A stretch of DNA of 34,196 bases. Source: Kofleriaceae bacterium. GTDB lineage: Bacteria > Myxococcota_A > Polyangia > Haliangiales > Haliangiaceae. Both the position numbers and the translations under genes were made by a program. Below the pieces are notes generated by a model. That model searched no databases, was not told the origin of the DNA, and saw only the letters and a list, made by a program, of their open reading frames with translations. Within the stretch, counting starts at the first letter, position 1. Every line of letters begins with the position of its first letter. The stretch spans positions 1 through 34,196 of the forward strand of contig JALHPV010000043.1 of assembly GCA_022842285.1 (NCBI GenBank), in the 5' to 3' direction. Below are positions 13,529-21,667 of the stretch, in pieces.

Positions 13529-14701
13529 ATGCGTCTTCAAGCCTCGCTCGCCGTGTTCTTGGTTGCCGTGTGTGTTGGGTGTGGAGGCGACGACACCGAC
13601 GACGTGGAAGGGGCGGACGCCGCCTCGGATGCGCGCTCGATCCAGGTGCGCTGGCCAGCCAGCTACGCAGAAGAGCTCGCAGCGGGGGTCGAGATCGTGG
13701 TGACCCCGGCGTCGGGGCCGCCCGTCACGCTCGTCACGGATGCAGAAGGACGGGCCTCGGTCAGCCTCTCTGGCGCGGCCACGGTGGAGGCGACGATCGA
13801 CCTCTCCGAGGCCAGGGTGGAGGCGCTCACGGGCCACCAGGGCGCGATCGAGCTCACCGCGCGGGGGAGCCTCGCGACAGGCGACACCACCCTCGCGCTG
13901 GTGCTCGACGGGCCGGTGCTGGGAGGCTTTCTCATCGAGGAGGTCTCGTACACGGGGGCGGCGGGCCTCGAGGAGGGCGACCACTACTTCGACGACCAGT
14001 TCGTCGAGGTCTACAACAACTCGACGCACCTCCTGTACGCGGACGGGCTCCTCCTTGCCGACGTGCACGGCTCGGCCGGTGCGATCAATCCCGGTCAGCC
14101 CGTGACGCCGTTCGCCGCGGACCTGGAGCACGTGTACGTCAACTCGATCTGGCGCATCCCGGGTTCGGGGAGCGATGTGCCGGTCCCCCCGGGCGGCTCC
14201 ATCGTGATCGCCCACGACGGTACGAACCACCAGCCGCAGAGCACGGTCGATATGACCGACGCGGACTTCGAGGCCTACAACATGCGCGCCGACAATCGCG
14301 ACGTCGATTATCCGACGGTGGCGAACCTCGAGCGGGTGCGCTTCGAAGGCGGCTTCGATTGGCTCTTGCCGGTGTTCGGCCCCGGAGTGGTGCTCCTGCG
14401 CGGCGACAACGTCGAGACGTTGCCCACCGCGGATACCGGGTTCTCCGATGCGACCAAGGTGCCGCTCTCGTGGGTCGTGGATGCGTTCGAGGCGTTGATG
14501 GATGGCGACTCGGTGACCTACAAGCGCGTCCCCGCGGCGCTCGATCGGGGGTTCGTCTTCAGCTCCGGTACCTATGTCGGCGAGAGCGCCATCCGTCGCG
14601 TTCGCACCCGGATCGGCGAACGCGCGGTGCTGCAGGACAGCAACGACAGCACGATGGACTTCGAGGTCGTGACCGCGCCGCAGCCGCGCGAGGAGCGCTG
14701 A
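13529..14701 (+). CDS. DUF4876-like lipoprotein
   Basis: A 390-residue lipoprotein with signal helix and lipobox CVGCG. An Ig-like/carboxypeptidase-regulatory-like domain follows (about 35-130). The large domain contains GGFLIEEVSYTG, HYFDDQFVEVYNNSTH and LLYADGLLLADV, which I associate with DUF4876, a family known mainly from Bacteroidetes outer-membrane loci. It is probably exposed on the cell surface; no enzymatic motif is visible. Its TGA abuts the GTG of the next gene with no gap, so it is co-transcribed with the haloperoxidase-like lipoprotein under operator H. Confidence 0.72.
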   Translation: MRLQASLAVFLVAVCVGCGGDDTDDVEGADAASDARSIQVRWPASYAEELAAGVEIVVTPASGPPVTLVTDAEGRASVSLSGAATVEATIDLSEARVEALTGHQGAIELTARGSLATGDTTLALVLDGPVLGGFLIEEVSYTGAAGLEEGDHYFDDQFVEVYNNSTHLLYADGLLLADVHGSAGAINPGQPVTPFAADLEHVYVNSIWRIPGSGSDVPVPPGGSIVIAHDGTNHQPQSTVDMTDADFEAYNMRADNRDVDYPTVANLERVRFEGGFDWLLPVFGPGVVLLRGDNVETLPTADTGFSDATKVPLSWVVDAFEALMDGDSVTYKRVPAALDRGFVFSSGTYVGESAIRRVRTRIGERAVLQDSNDSTMDFEVVTAPQPREER

Positions 14702-17518
14702 GTGCGCACCGCAGTCGAGATCGTCGTACTCGCTGCGGTGGTCACGGCGTGCCAGACGAGCGAGCCGGCGTCCTACCAGCTCGCGGCCACGGACCTCACC
14801 GAGGCATTGCTCGCCGTCAACGGCACATCGTCACGAGACGTATGGGCGGTCGGCTCCGACAAGGGGCAGGGGCCGATCGTGCTGCGTTACGACGGCGCGG
14901 CGTGGAGCCGCATCGCCACGGGCACCCGCGGTGACCTGTGGTGGATCGCGCCCGTGCCTGACGGGCCGACCTACCTCGCCGGCAAGGACGCCACCATCTT
15001 GCGCTTCGATGGCTCGCAGTTCACGCGCATGGCGACGCCCGGCCTCGCGGAGCACACGATCTTCGGGCTGTATGCCGCTCGTGCGGACGATGTGTGGGCC
15101 GTCGGGAGCGTGTCGGGGCGCAACGGCTTTGTCTGGCACTACGACGGCGTGGTCTGGAGTGACGTGCCGATCCCGCTCGGCGTTCCAGCGACCACGGACG
15201 ACAACGACGCCGTGGGCTTCTTCAAGGTGTGGGGCGATCGCGACGGCCGGCCGTACATCGTCGGGGGCAAGGGAACGATCCTGCACTGGACCGGGGCCGA
15301 GCTCGAGCTGGTGGAGAGCCCGACGGCGGCGACCCTGTTCACGGTTCATGCGGGGGGCGACCTCGTGGTCGCCGTCGGCGGTCCCGCCGGCACGATCGTC
15401 GAGAAGCGCGACACCGGGCCCTTCGTCGACCGGTCGCCGCGTGGCGGTGAGCTCGTGCAAGGGGTGTGGGTGCGCGCGGACGCGAAGGACGCGTGGGCGA
15501 GCGGCAGCGGGGCGACGCTCTACCAGCGAGCGTCCGACGGGACGTGGCAGGAACGCGATCACGGGTTCGAGCTGTCGATCGAGTCTCTGCACTCGATCTG
15601 GATCGACCCCGAGGGCGGCGTCTGGGCCGTGGGTGGCAACGTGGTCTCGGCGAGGCTCGACGCGGGAACGATCATGTACCGCGGCACGCGGGTGGTACCG
15701 CGCTACCTGCCGAACGGCGGGGGGCAGCCACCACCACCGCCCGATCCGACATGTCCCGTCGCCGAGGTCGATCCGACGCCCGATCGCTCGATCGCGCGCC
15801 GGTGGAACGAACAGATCCTCGGTGCGATCCGGCGCGACATTCCCCGTCCCGGGGTTCACGCGCGCAACCTGTTCCACGTCTCGGTCGCGATGTGGGACGC
15901 GTGGACGGCCTACGACACGGTCTCCGATGCCTATCTCGCACAGGAGCGACTCTCTGCCTCCGACATCGAGGCCGCCCGGCGCGAAGCGATCAGCTACGCC
16001 GCGTACCGCGTGCTGTCCCATCGCTACCGCACCGCGGTCGGAGGCGGCGTTTCCCAGGCGTGCTTCGAGGCCTTCATGAGCACGCTGGGGTACCCCGTCG
16101 CTGACACGACCACGGTCGGTTCGACGCCACGCGCGCTCGGCAACCGGATCGGGCAGCGCGTGATCGAGGCGTTCGCGAACGACGGTGCCAACGAGGCCAA
16201 CGACTACGCGGATCTGACCGGCTGGGCCCCGGTCAACGAGCCACTCGTGGTCGTGCAGCCCGGCACCATCTGCACGAACCCGTCCGAGTACCAGCCGCTG
16301 AACCTCGCGGTCGCCGAGACCCAGAACGGCATCGTCCTCCCGTCGGGACAGCAGGGCTACATCGGCTCGAACTGGGGCGTTGGCGTCACGCCGTTCGCAC
16401 TGGTGCGTGACGGCACGCGGCCCTACTTCGATTGGGGCGCCTACCCGAGCTTCGCATCGCCCGCCATGAAGGACTGGGTCGTGACGGTGCTCGCGCGGTC
16501 GGCGAACCTCGACCACACCGATGGGGTGCTGGTCGACATCTCGCCGGGGCGCTACGGCAACAACCCGCTCGCGAGCGACGAGGGCGGGGGCCATCCCGTG
16601 AACCCCGCGACCGGCGAGCCTTACGCACCGAACGTCGTCCCCCGCGGTGACTTCGCGCGCGTCCTGGCCGAGTTCTGGGCCGACGGTCCGAAGTCGGAGA
16701 CGCCGCCCGGCCACTGGGACAAGCTCGCGAACGAGGTGACCGATGCGCCTGGCTTCGCGCGGCGGCTCGGCGGTACCGGCCCCGAGCTCGACCCGCTCGC
16801 CTGGGATGTGCACCTGTACCTCGCGCTGAACGGCGCCGTTCACGATGCTGCGATCGCGGCGTGGGAGCTCAAGCGCCTCTCGCTCAGTGCGCGCCCGATC
16901 AAGCTCGTTCGCCACATGGCGGTGGCCGGTCAAGCGAGTGACCCTGCGCTACCCTCGTATCACGAGGACGGTCTCCCTCTTGTCGAGGGGCTCATCGAGC
17001 TCGTCACGGCCGAGTCGAGTGCACCGGGACAGCGTCACGCGCACCTGCGGCGCTTCATCGGCCAGGTGGCGGTCAAGAGCTGGCGCGGCGAGCCCGGCGA
17101 CCGGAGGCACGAGGTCGGAGGCGTCGCCTGGATCCGGGCGATGGACTGGATCCCCTACCAGCGCCGCACGTTCGTGACGCCCGCATTCCCCGGCTACGTG
17201 TCCGGGCACAGCACCTTCAGCCGAGCGGCCGCCGAGGTCCTCGCCGCGATCACCGGCACGCCGTACTTCCCGGGTGGTCTCGGTGCGTTCACGGCGAAGG
17301 CGGGTCAGTACCTCGTGTTCGAGCAGGGGCCCAGCGTCGATGTTCGACTCGAATGGGCGACATATTTCGACGCCGCCGACCAGGCTGGTCAGTCGCGCAT
17401 CTATGGCGGGATCCACATCACGCCGGACGACTTCGACGGCCGACGCACGGGCCACGAGTGTGGCCTGCGCGCGTACGGCAAGGCGACGACGTACTGGGAT
17501 GGAAGCGCGGTGCCCTGA
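14702..17518 (+). CDS. Lipoprotein: beta-propeller plus vanadium haloperoxidase/PAP2-like domain
   Basis: A 938-residue surface lipoprotein. After a signal with lipobox VTACQ come repeats of the DVWAVGS...YDG..W type (about 30-330), forming a probable beta-propeller, and a Pro-rich linker. The C-terminal half is an alpha-helical haloperoxidase/acid-phosphatase-like domain with all three signature motifs in order. These are K724-x6-R731-P732, YVSGHS with H836, and SR-x5-H-x3-D (S898, H905, D909). These residues bind vanadate or phosphate in the PAP2/vanadium haloperoxidase superfamily. The substrate is unknown. GTG start directly after the DUF4876 stop. Confidence 0.82.
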   Translation: MRTAVEIVVLAAVVTACQTSEPASYQLAATDLTEALLAVNGTSSRDVWAVGSDKGQGPIVLRYDGAAWSRIATGTRGDLWWIAPVPDGPTYLAGKDATILRFDGSQFTRMATPGLAEHTIFGLYAARADDVWAVGSVSGRNGFVWHYDGVVWSDVPIPLGVPATTDDNDAVGFFKVWGDRDGRPYIVGGKGTILHWTGAELELVESPTAATLFTVHAGGDLVVAVGGPAGTIVEKRDTGPFVDRSPRGGELVQGVWVRADAKDAWASGSGATLYQRASDGTWQERDHGFELSIESLHSIWIDPEGGVWAVGGNVVSARLDAGTIMYRGTRVVPRYLPNGGGQPPPPPDPTCPVAEVDPTPDRSIARRWNEQILGAIRRDIPRPGVHARNLFHVSVAMWDAWTAYDTVSDAYLAQERLSASDIEAARREAISYAAYRVLSHRYRTAVGGGVSQACFEAFMSTLGYPVADTTTVGSTPRALGNRIGQRVIEAFANDGANEANDYADLTGWAPVNEPLVVVQPGTICTNPSEYQPLNLAVAETQNGIVLPSGQQGYIGSNWGVGVTPFALVRDGTRPYFDWGAYPSFASPAMKDWVVTVLARSANLDHTDGVLVDISPGRYGNNPLASDEGGGHPVNPATGEPYAPNVVPRGDFARVLAEFWADGPKSETPPGHWDKLANEVTDAPGFARRLGGTGPELDPLAWDVHLYLALNGAVHDAAIAAWELKRLSLSARPIKLVRHMAVAGQASDPALPSYHEDGLPLVEGLIELVTAESSAPGQRHAHLRRFIGQVAVKSWRGEPGDRRHEVGGVAWIRAMDWIPYQRRTFVTPAFPGYVSGHSTFSRAAAEVLAAITGTPYFPGGLGAFTAKAGQYLVFEQGPSVDVRLEWATYFDAADQAGQSRIYGGIHITPDDFDGRRTGHECGLRAYGKATTYWDGSAVP

Positions 17519-17540
17519 GGGGAACGACGGATGAAAGCAA

Positions 17541-17572
17541 TGCAACGTCGATGCAAGTGCAATAAGATTGCA
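17541..17572. promoter_or_regulatory. Zur-type operator I, tandem
   Basis: A perfect box TGCAA-taaga-TTGCA (17558-17572), whose inner bases extend the symmetry to TGCAAT...ATTGCA, is preceded by a weaker box TGCAA-cgtcg-ATGCA (17541-17555). Together they occupy the only gap between the haloperoxidase gene and the methyltransferase gene, 33 bases before the latter's start. Confidence 0.75.
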
Positions 17573-17604
17573 TAAATCTCGAAGCCGAGCGTAAGGTCCT
17601 CCGG

Positions 17605-18402
17605 GTGCAGGGCGCGTGGTCACGGTTCACCGGCGAACAGATGCCGGCCTTGCTCCCGGGACGTCCGGCCCAGGTGGTGCGAGGGGTTGCCCTGCCACAT
17701 GCCCAGGCCACCGCGATCGGTACGCTCCGCGCTCGCGCCGCGGACGCCTCTCGCTTCGCGTCCGTCCTGCGCGATGCCCACGCCACGCGCCTGGCGAGTC
17801 GGCTCGGCCTTCCCCTGGGAGGCGTGTGTCCGCGGCGTACGCGGGTGATCGCGACGCGGTCGCTTCACATCGACGACCGACTCCGCGACCACCAGGCCCG
17901 CGCCCCGCACGGGACCGTTGTCGAGCTCGGGGCCGGATTCAGCACGCGCTTCGAGCGGATCGACAACGGTACCCAGCGGTGGCTCGATATCGACCTGCCT
18001 CCCATCGTCGCGTTGCGCCAGTCGCACCTTCCGGGCAGCCCGCGGCGGGGCCACCTGGCCGCCTCGATCACGGATCTGACGTGGATGGACCTCGTGGCGA
18101 CGTTGCCGTCACCGCACTGCTTCGTGCTCGAAGCCGTCCTCGCGTATCTGCCGAGGGAGCTCGTCCCCGCGCTGCTGACGCGGATCGCGAGGCGGTTTCC
18201 CGGCGCGACGCTCCTGCTCGATCTACCCCGCACCGGCTCAGGTGTCGTGACGGCGGACGAGATCACGGCGTGGAAGACGGGCCTCGTCGTCCTCGAGGAC
18301 CACGCGTTCTTCGTGCCGAGTGCGGGGACGGCGTGCGCGGCGGAACCGCCGTATCGGCTCCTCCGCCTGCAGACGACCGCCGGACGCCGGTTCGGAATAT
18401 AG
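17605..18402 (+). CDS. LCM-family SAM-dependent methyltransferase
   Basis: A 265-residue cytoplasmic class I methyltransferase. The SAM-binding motif GTVVELGAGFSTRFERI and the following WLDIDLPPIVALR segment match the leucine carboxyl methyltransferase (LCM, PF04072-like) family, which includes PP2A carboxyl methyltransferases and bacterial O-methyltransferases of natural-product pathways. The VLEAVLAYLP segment is also typical. The methyl acceptor is unknown. Operator I lies 33 bases upstream. GTG start at 17605; no better ATG is seen. An origin in a small-molecule (metallophore-like) pathway is conceivable given the FAD enzyme in the same regulon, but no synthetase is present. Confidence 0.75.
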   Translation: MQGAWSRFTGEQMPALLPGRPAQVVRGVALPHAQATAIGTLRARAADASRFASVLRDAHATRLASRLGLPLGGVCPRRTRVIATRSLHIDDRLRDHQARAPHGTVVELGAGFSTRFERIDNGTQRWLDIDLPPIVALRQSHLPGSPRRGHLAASITDLTWMDLVATLPSPHCFVLEAVLAYLPRELVPALLTRIARRFPGATLLLDLPRTGSGVVTADEITAWKTGLVVLEDHAFFVPSAGTACAAEPPYRLLRLQTTAGRRFGI

Positions 18403-18428
18403 GCAATTCGATTGCAATTGAGTTCCAA
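18401..18428. promoter_or_regulatory. Zur-type operator J, triple hexamer
   Basis: AGGCAA at 18401, TTGCAA at 18412 and TTCCAA at 18423 are 11 bp apart, giving two overlapping boxes (GGCAA-N5-TTGCA and TGCAA-N5-TTCCA). The array lies 20 bases upstream of the second COG0523 gene and begins at the methyltransferase stop codon. Confidence 0.75.
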
Positions 18429-18447
18429 TTGCGATTACGCATACGGG

Positions 18448-19788
18448 ATGAGCGAGCGCGTTCCCGTCACTGTCCTCACCGGCTTCCTGGGCGCCGGGAA
18501 GACCACCTTGTTGAACCGGATCCTCACCGAGCATCACGGGCAACGCATCGCCGTCATCGAGAACGAGTTCGGCGAGATCGGGATCGACCAGGCCCTCGTC
18601 ATCAAGGCCGACGAAGAGATCTTCGAGATGAACAACGGGTGCATCTGCTGCACCGTCCGCGGCGATCTGATCCGGGTCCTCGGAAACTTGATGAAGCGAC
18701 GCGACAAGTTCGATCGCATCGTCGTCGAGACGACGGGGATGGCGAACCCCGGTCCGGTCGCCCAGACGTTCTTCGTCGACGAGGACGTCCAGAGTGACTT
18801 TCGCCTCGATGGCATCGTGACCCTGGTCGACGCGAAGCACCTCGACCTCCACCTCGGGCACCAGACCGAGGCCCACGAGCAGCTGGCGTTCGCGGACGTC
18901 ATTGTCGTGAACAAGGTCGATCTCGTGTCGGCCGATGAAGCGGCGGACATCGAGCGGCGGGTGCGTGGCCTCAACGGCATGGCGCGCGTCCTCCGGGGCC
19001 AGCACGGCGACGTACCGCTCGCCGCGGTCCTCGACGTCGGGGGCTTCGACCTCCAGCGCGCCCTGGAGCTGAGGCCCGATTTCCTGGAACCCGAGTACCC
19101 GTTCGAGTGGGGCGGGGTGTACCGGCTCGAGTCAGGGCCATACGCGGCCCACCTCGAGGCGGGGCCTGATCCGAGCATGAAGCTCCTCGTCGCTCCCATC
19201 GAGGAGGCGAGCCTGGAGGCGCTGGCGGGCGCGGCGGAGCGCGCGATGCGAAAGCTCGCGGAGGAACCCGTACCCATCGCGCCGGGCGCGGGGATCGAGG
19301 TCGCGCGGGCCGTCGAGCTCGAGCTCGTCGGGACTGCCCCGTACTCCTTCGGCCTCCCGATCGGACCGACGAGGCTCTACGTCGTGTTCACGCAGCACCT
19401 GCCGAGCGAGTTCACCTTCCAGCTCCGTGATGCTGCCGGACAGCTCGTGAGCCCCGTGGTCGAACGCGAATTCGCAGCGGCCCATACGCACGACAACGCC
19501 GTCGGGTCGGTGGGCGTCGAGTTCGATCGTCCGTTCGACGAGAAGCGCCTGAACGCGTGGCTCGGGACGCTGCTGCGCGAGCGTGGGGCCGACATCTTCC
19601 GCATGAAGGGCATCCTCGACATCGCGGGGTCCGACCAGCGGTTCGTGTTCCAGGGCGTCCACATGCTGTTCGATGGGCGCCCCGATGCGGTGTGGGGAGC
19701 GCGGCCCCGGAAGAGCCAGGTCGTGTTCATCGGTCGGAACCTCGATCGCGCGGAGCTGAAAGAGGGACTCGCGTCGTGCCTCGCCTGA
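18448..19788 (+). CDS. COG0523 GTPase, second paralogue
   Basis: A 446-residue GTPase metallochaperone with Walker [23 protein letters not shown], the metal motif NGCICCTVRGDL, ETTGMANPGP and a canonical NKVDLV. The CobW_C region ends with DIFRMKGILD and a histidine-containing VFQGVHMLF. An inserted region (about 205-330) makes it longer than the first paralogue, and a AAHTHDN patch adds a possible metal site. It differs from the 11357-12559 paralogue in the ENEFGEIGID and NKxD motifs, so it is a different COG0523 subgroup. The ATG at 18448 follows GGG; the frame to 18412 would start inside operator J. It heads a likely four-gene transcript. Confidence 0.9.
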   Translation: MSERVPVTVLTGFLGAGKTTLLNRILTEHHGQRIAVIENEFGEIGIDQALVIKADEEIFEMNNGCICCTVRGDLIRVLGNLMKRRDKFDRIVVETTGMANPGPVAQTFFVDEDVQSDFRLDGIVTLVDAKHLDLHLGHQTEAHEQLAFADVIVVNKVDLVSADEAADIERRVRGLNGMARVLRGQHGDVPLAAVLDVGGFDLQRALELRPDFLEPEYPFEWGGVYRLESGPYAAHLEAGPDPSMKLLVAPIEEASLEALAGAAERAMRKLAEEPVPIAPGAGIEVARAVELELVGTAPYSFGLPIGPTRLYVVFTQHLPSEFTFQLRDAAGQLVSPVVEREFAAAHTHDNAVGSVGVEFDRPFDEKRLNAWLGTLLRERGADIFRMKGILDIAGSDQRFVFQGVHMLFDGRPDAVWGARPRKSQVVFIGRNLDRAELKEGLASCLA

Positions 19789-19808
19789 GTGTTCGACCGG
19801 AGCGCGCG

Positions 19809-20807
19809 ATGGAGCAACGCCCTCTCCTGGTGACCCGACCGGGATATCCGACGGCGATGGCCTGGTCGAGCACGGGAGACCTCCTCGCGGTCGGCGATGA
19901 CAGCGGCGAGCTCGCTCTCTACTCCCCGGACGGAGAGCGGCGATGCGTTCGCGCCCACGAGGGCCCGCTCCAGTCGCTGGCGTGGCATCCACGGCGCGCC
20001 GCCCTCCTCACCACCGGGCAGGACGGCGCCGTGCGGTTGTGGGAAGCACCCTTCACCGCGCCGACGGAGCTCCTGCCCCCGAGCGGGACGTGGGCGGACC
20101 ACGCATGCTGGTCCCCGAAAGGCGAGTACTCCGCCGTCGCGCTCGGGACGCGGGCGCACGTCTTCGGCGCCGGCGGTGCCGTCGTGACGGACGCGGTCGC
20201 ATCGACCGTCGCGGGCCTCGCGTTCAGTCCCAGTGGCAAGAGCCTCGGGATGGCCTGTTACGGCGGCGCAACGCTGGTCGCGCCAGCGACGGGCAAGCCG
20301 CTGCGCAAGCTCGCGTGGCGTGGGTCGATGGTCTCGATCGTGTTCTCCCCCGATGGCTCCGTCGTGGCCTGCGGGTGCCAGGACAACAGCGTTCACTTCT
20401 GGCGCGTGGCCTCCGGCCAGGACTCCCAGATGTCGGGCTACCCCGCGAAGCCGCGCAGCATCTCGTTCAACCACGACGGGAGCTGGCTCGCGACGTCGGG
20501 GGACGCCACGATCTCCCTCTGGCCGTTCGACAAGAAGGGGCCCGAGGGTCGCCGTCCCGTCCAGCTCGAGGGGCACACCGACGTGGTGACCGAGGTCGCG
20601 TTCGCCCCGCTCGTGGATGTCCTGATCTCGGGCAGCCGAGATGGCGTGGTCGCCGTCTGGATGCCTCCCAAGCTCACGCAACCGGTCTGGAGCATGCGCG
20701 GCGCGGGCAAGATCTCCCGGGTCGCATGGGGGGCCGACAGCACGCGCGGGACGCTGCGGTGGGCGATGGCCGATGCGCAGGGGCAGCTCGTACTGGGAGA
20801 GATCTGA
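19809..20807 (+). CDS. WD40-repeat beta-propeller protein
   Basis: A 332-residue cytoplasmic protein made of WD40-type repeats (for example GPLQSLAWHPRRAALLT, VSIVFSPDGSVVACG, DVVTEVAFAPLVDVLISG), enough for one seven-bladed propeller. It has no signal peptide or enzymatic domain, so it is likely a scaffold. It starts 20 bases after the COG0523 gene, and its TGA overlaps the ATG of the next gene. I recall WD40 proteins beside COG0523 GTPases in other proteobacteria. A role as partner of the GTPase or of its client is plausible but unproven. Confidence 0.82.
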   Translation: MEQRPLLVTRPGYPTAMAWSSTGDLLAVGDDSGELALYSPDGERRCVRAHEGPLQSLAWHPRRAALLTTGQDGAVRLWEAPFTAPTELLPPSGTWADHACWSPKGEYSAVALGTRAHVFGAGGAVVTDAVASTVAGLAFSPSGKSLGMACYGGATLVAPATGKPLRKLAWRGSMVSIVFSPDGSVVACGCQDNSVHFWRVASGQDSQMSGYPAKPRSISFNHDGSWLATSGDATISLWPFDKKGPEGRRPVQLEGHTDVVTEVAFAPLVDVLISGSRDGVVAVWMPPKLTQPVWSMRGAGKISRVAWGADSTRGTLRWAMADAQGQLVLGEI

Positions 20808-21406
20808 TGTTCGCGGCGGTCGTGCTCGGGGCCGCTCAGGGCGCGCGGCACTCGCTGGAGCCCGATCACCTCGCGGCCGTGTCGGTGCTGATCACCGGCC
20901 ATCGCGGCGCTCGGCGGAGTGCGTGGCTCGGCGCGGTGTGGGGCTTCGGGCACACCGTGTCGCTGGTCCTGATGAGCATCGTCCTGGTCGTCCTCGGCCG
21001 GGCCCTGCCTGATTCGGCCGACCGCGCCTTCACCGGGCTCGTCGGGGTGGTCCTCGTCGCGCTGGGGATCAGAACTCTCGTGACGCGGCCGCGACCCGAG
21101 CAGGTGCGGCCGGTCCGTACGACGCTGCAGGCGTTGTCGGTGGGCGCGCTGCATGGCCTGGCCGGTACGAGCGCGCTGACCGCGGTCGTGTTCGCCGCCT
21201 TGCCGACGGCGCTGGAGCGTCTCGTCTACATCACGCTGTTCGGCGTGGGGTCCATTGCCGGCATGGCCGCGGTGTCAGCCCTCGCGGGGCTCTGGCTCGG
21301 TCGGGTGCTCCAGCCTCGCTTGCTCGCCGGGCTCGGCATCGCCATCGGCCTGTTCTCGATCGGGATCGGGGCTCAGCTCCTGCTCTCGACGCTGGGCCTG
21401 CTGTGA
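20807..21406 (+). CDS. NicO/HupE-like metal permease
   Basis: A 199-residue protein with about six membrane helices. It shows HSLEPDHLAAV (an HxxxxDH metal motif) in the first helix and WGFGHTVSL in the second. A second half begins GALHGLAGTSALTA. These match the RcnA/NicO/HupE group of Ni/Co-type transporters. Under zinc-limitation control it may import an alternative metal or zinc itself; direction and metal cannot be read from sequence. Its start overlaps the WD40 stop (TGATG) and its stop overlaps the next start (GTGA), so translation is coupled. Confidence 0.75.
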   Translation: MFAAVVLGAAQGARHSLEPDHLAAVSVLITGHRGARRSAWLGAVWGFGHTVSLVLMSIVLVVLGRALPDSADRAFTGLVGVVLVALGIRTLVTRPRPEQVRPVRTTLQALSVGALHGLAGTSALTAVVFAALPTALERLVYITLFGVGSIAGMAAVSALAGLWLGRVLQPRLLAGLGIAIGLFSIGIGAQLLLSTLGLL

Positions 21407-21660
21407 CCGACGACGCCCACCGGCGCGAGGCGCGTCGCCGGATCAAGGCGCGCACCGTGGAGTTGCTCGCGCTGCCCGACGACGCCGTCGTGATGGTGAG
21501 CGAGCTGCAATGCACGGAGCCAGGCTGTCCGCCCGTCGAGACGGTGGTGGCCGTGCTCGCGCAGAGCTCGCCGCGGCGGCAGGTGAAGATCCACAAGCCC
21601 GTCGGTGACGTCAGCGACGACGATCTCGCGGCGGCGTTCGCCGGCCGCCACGCACACTGA
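21403..21660 (+). CDS. Small Cys-containing protein, last gene of the COG0523 operon
   Basis: An 85-residue soluble protein: a basic helical N-terminus (residues 7-18), then VSELQCTEPGCPPVETVVAVL, an ExxCxxxGCPPxE motif, and a His-ending C-terminus (GRHAH). I recall small proteins with this C-x-E-P-G-C-P-P motif next to COG0523 genes elsewhere, some mislabelled as nitrate reductase. The two cysteines and terminal histidines could take metal from the GTPase. GTG start overlapping the permease stop. Confidence 0.7.
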   Translation: MTDDAHRREARRRIKARTVELLALPDDAVVMVSELQCTEPGCPPVETVVAVLAQSSPRRQVKIHKPVGDVSDDDLAAAFAGRHAH

Positions 21661-21667
21661 GGGGGCG

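Noticed and set aside
14831-16933. 700-residue minus-strand open frame
   Set aside because: Antisense to the haloperoxidase-like gene, whose catalytic motifs are unambiguous. The reverse frame has no motif.
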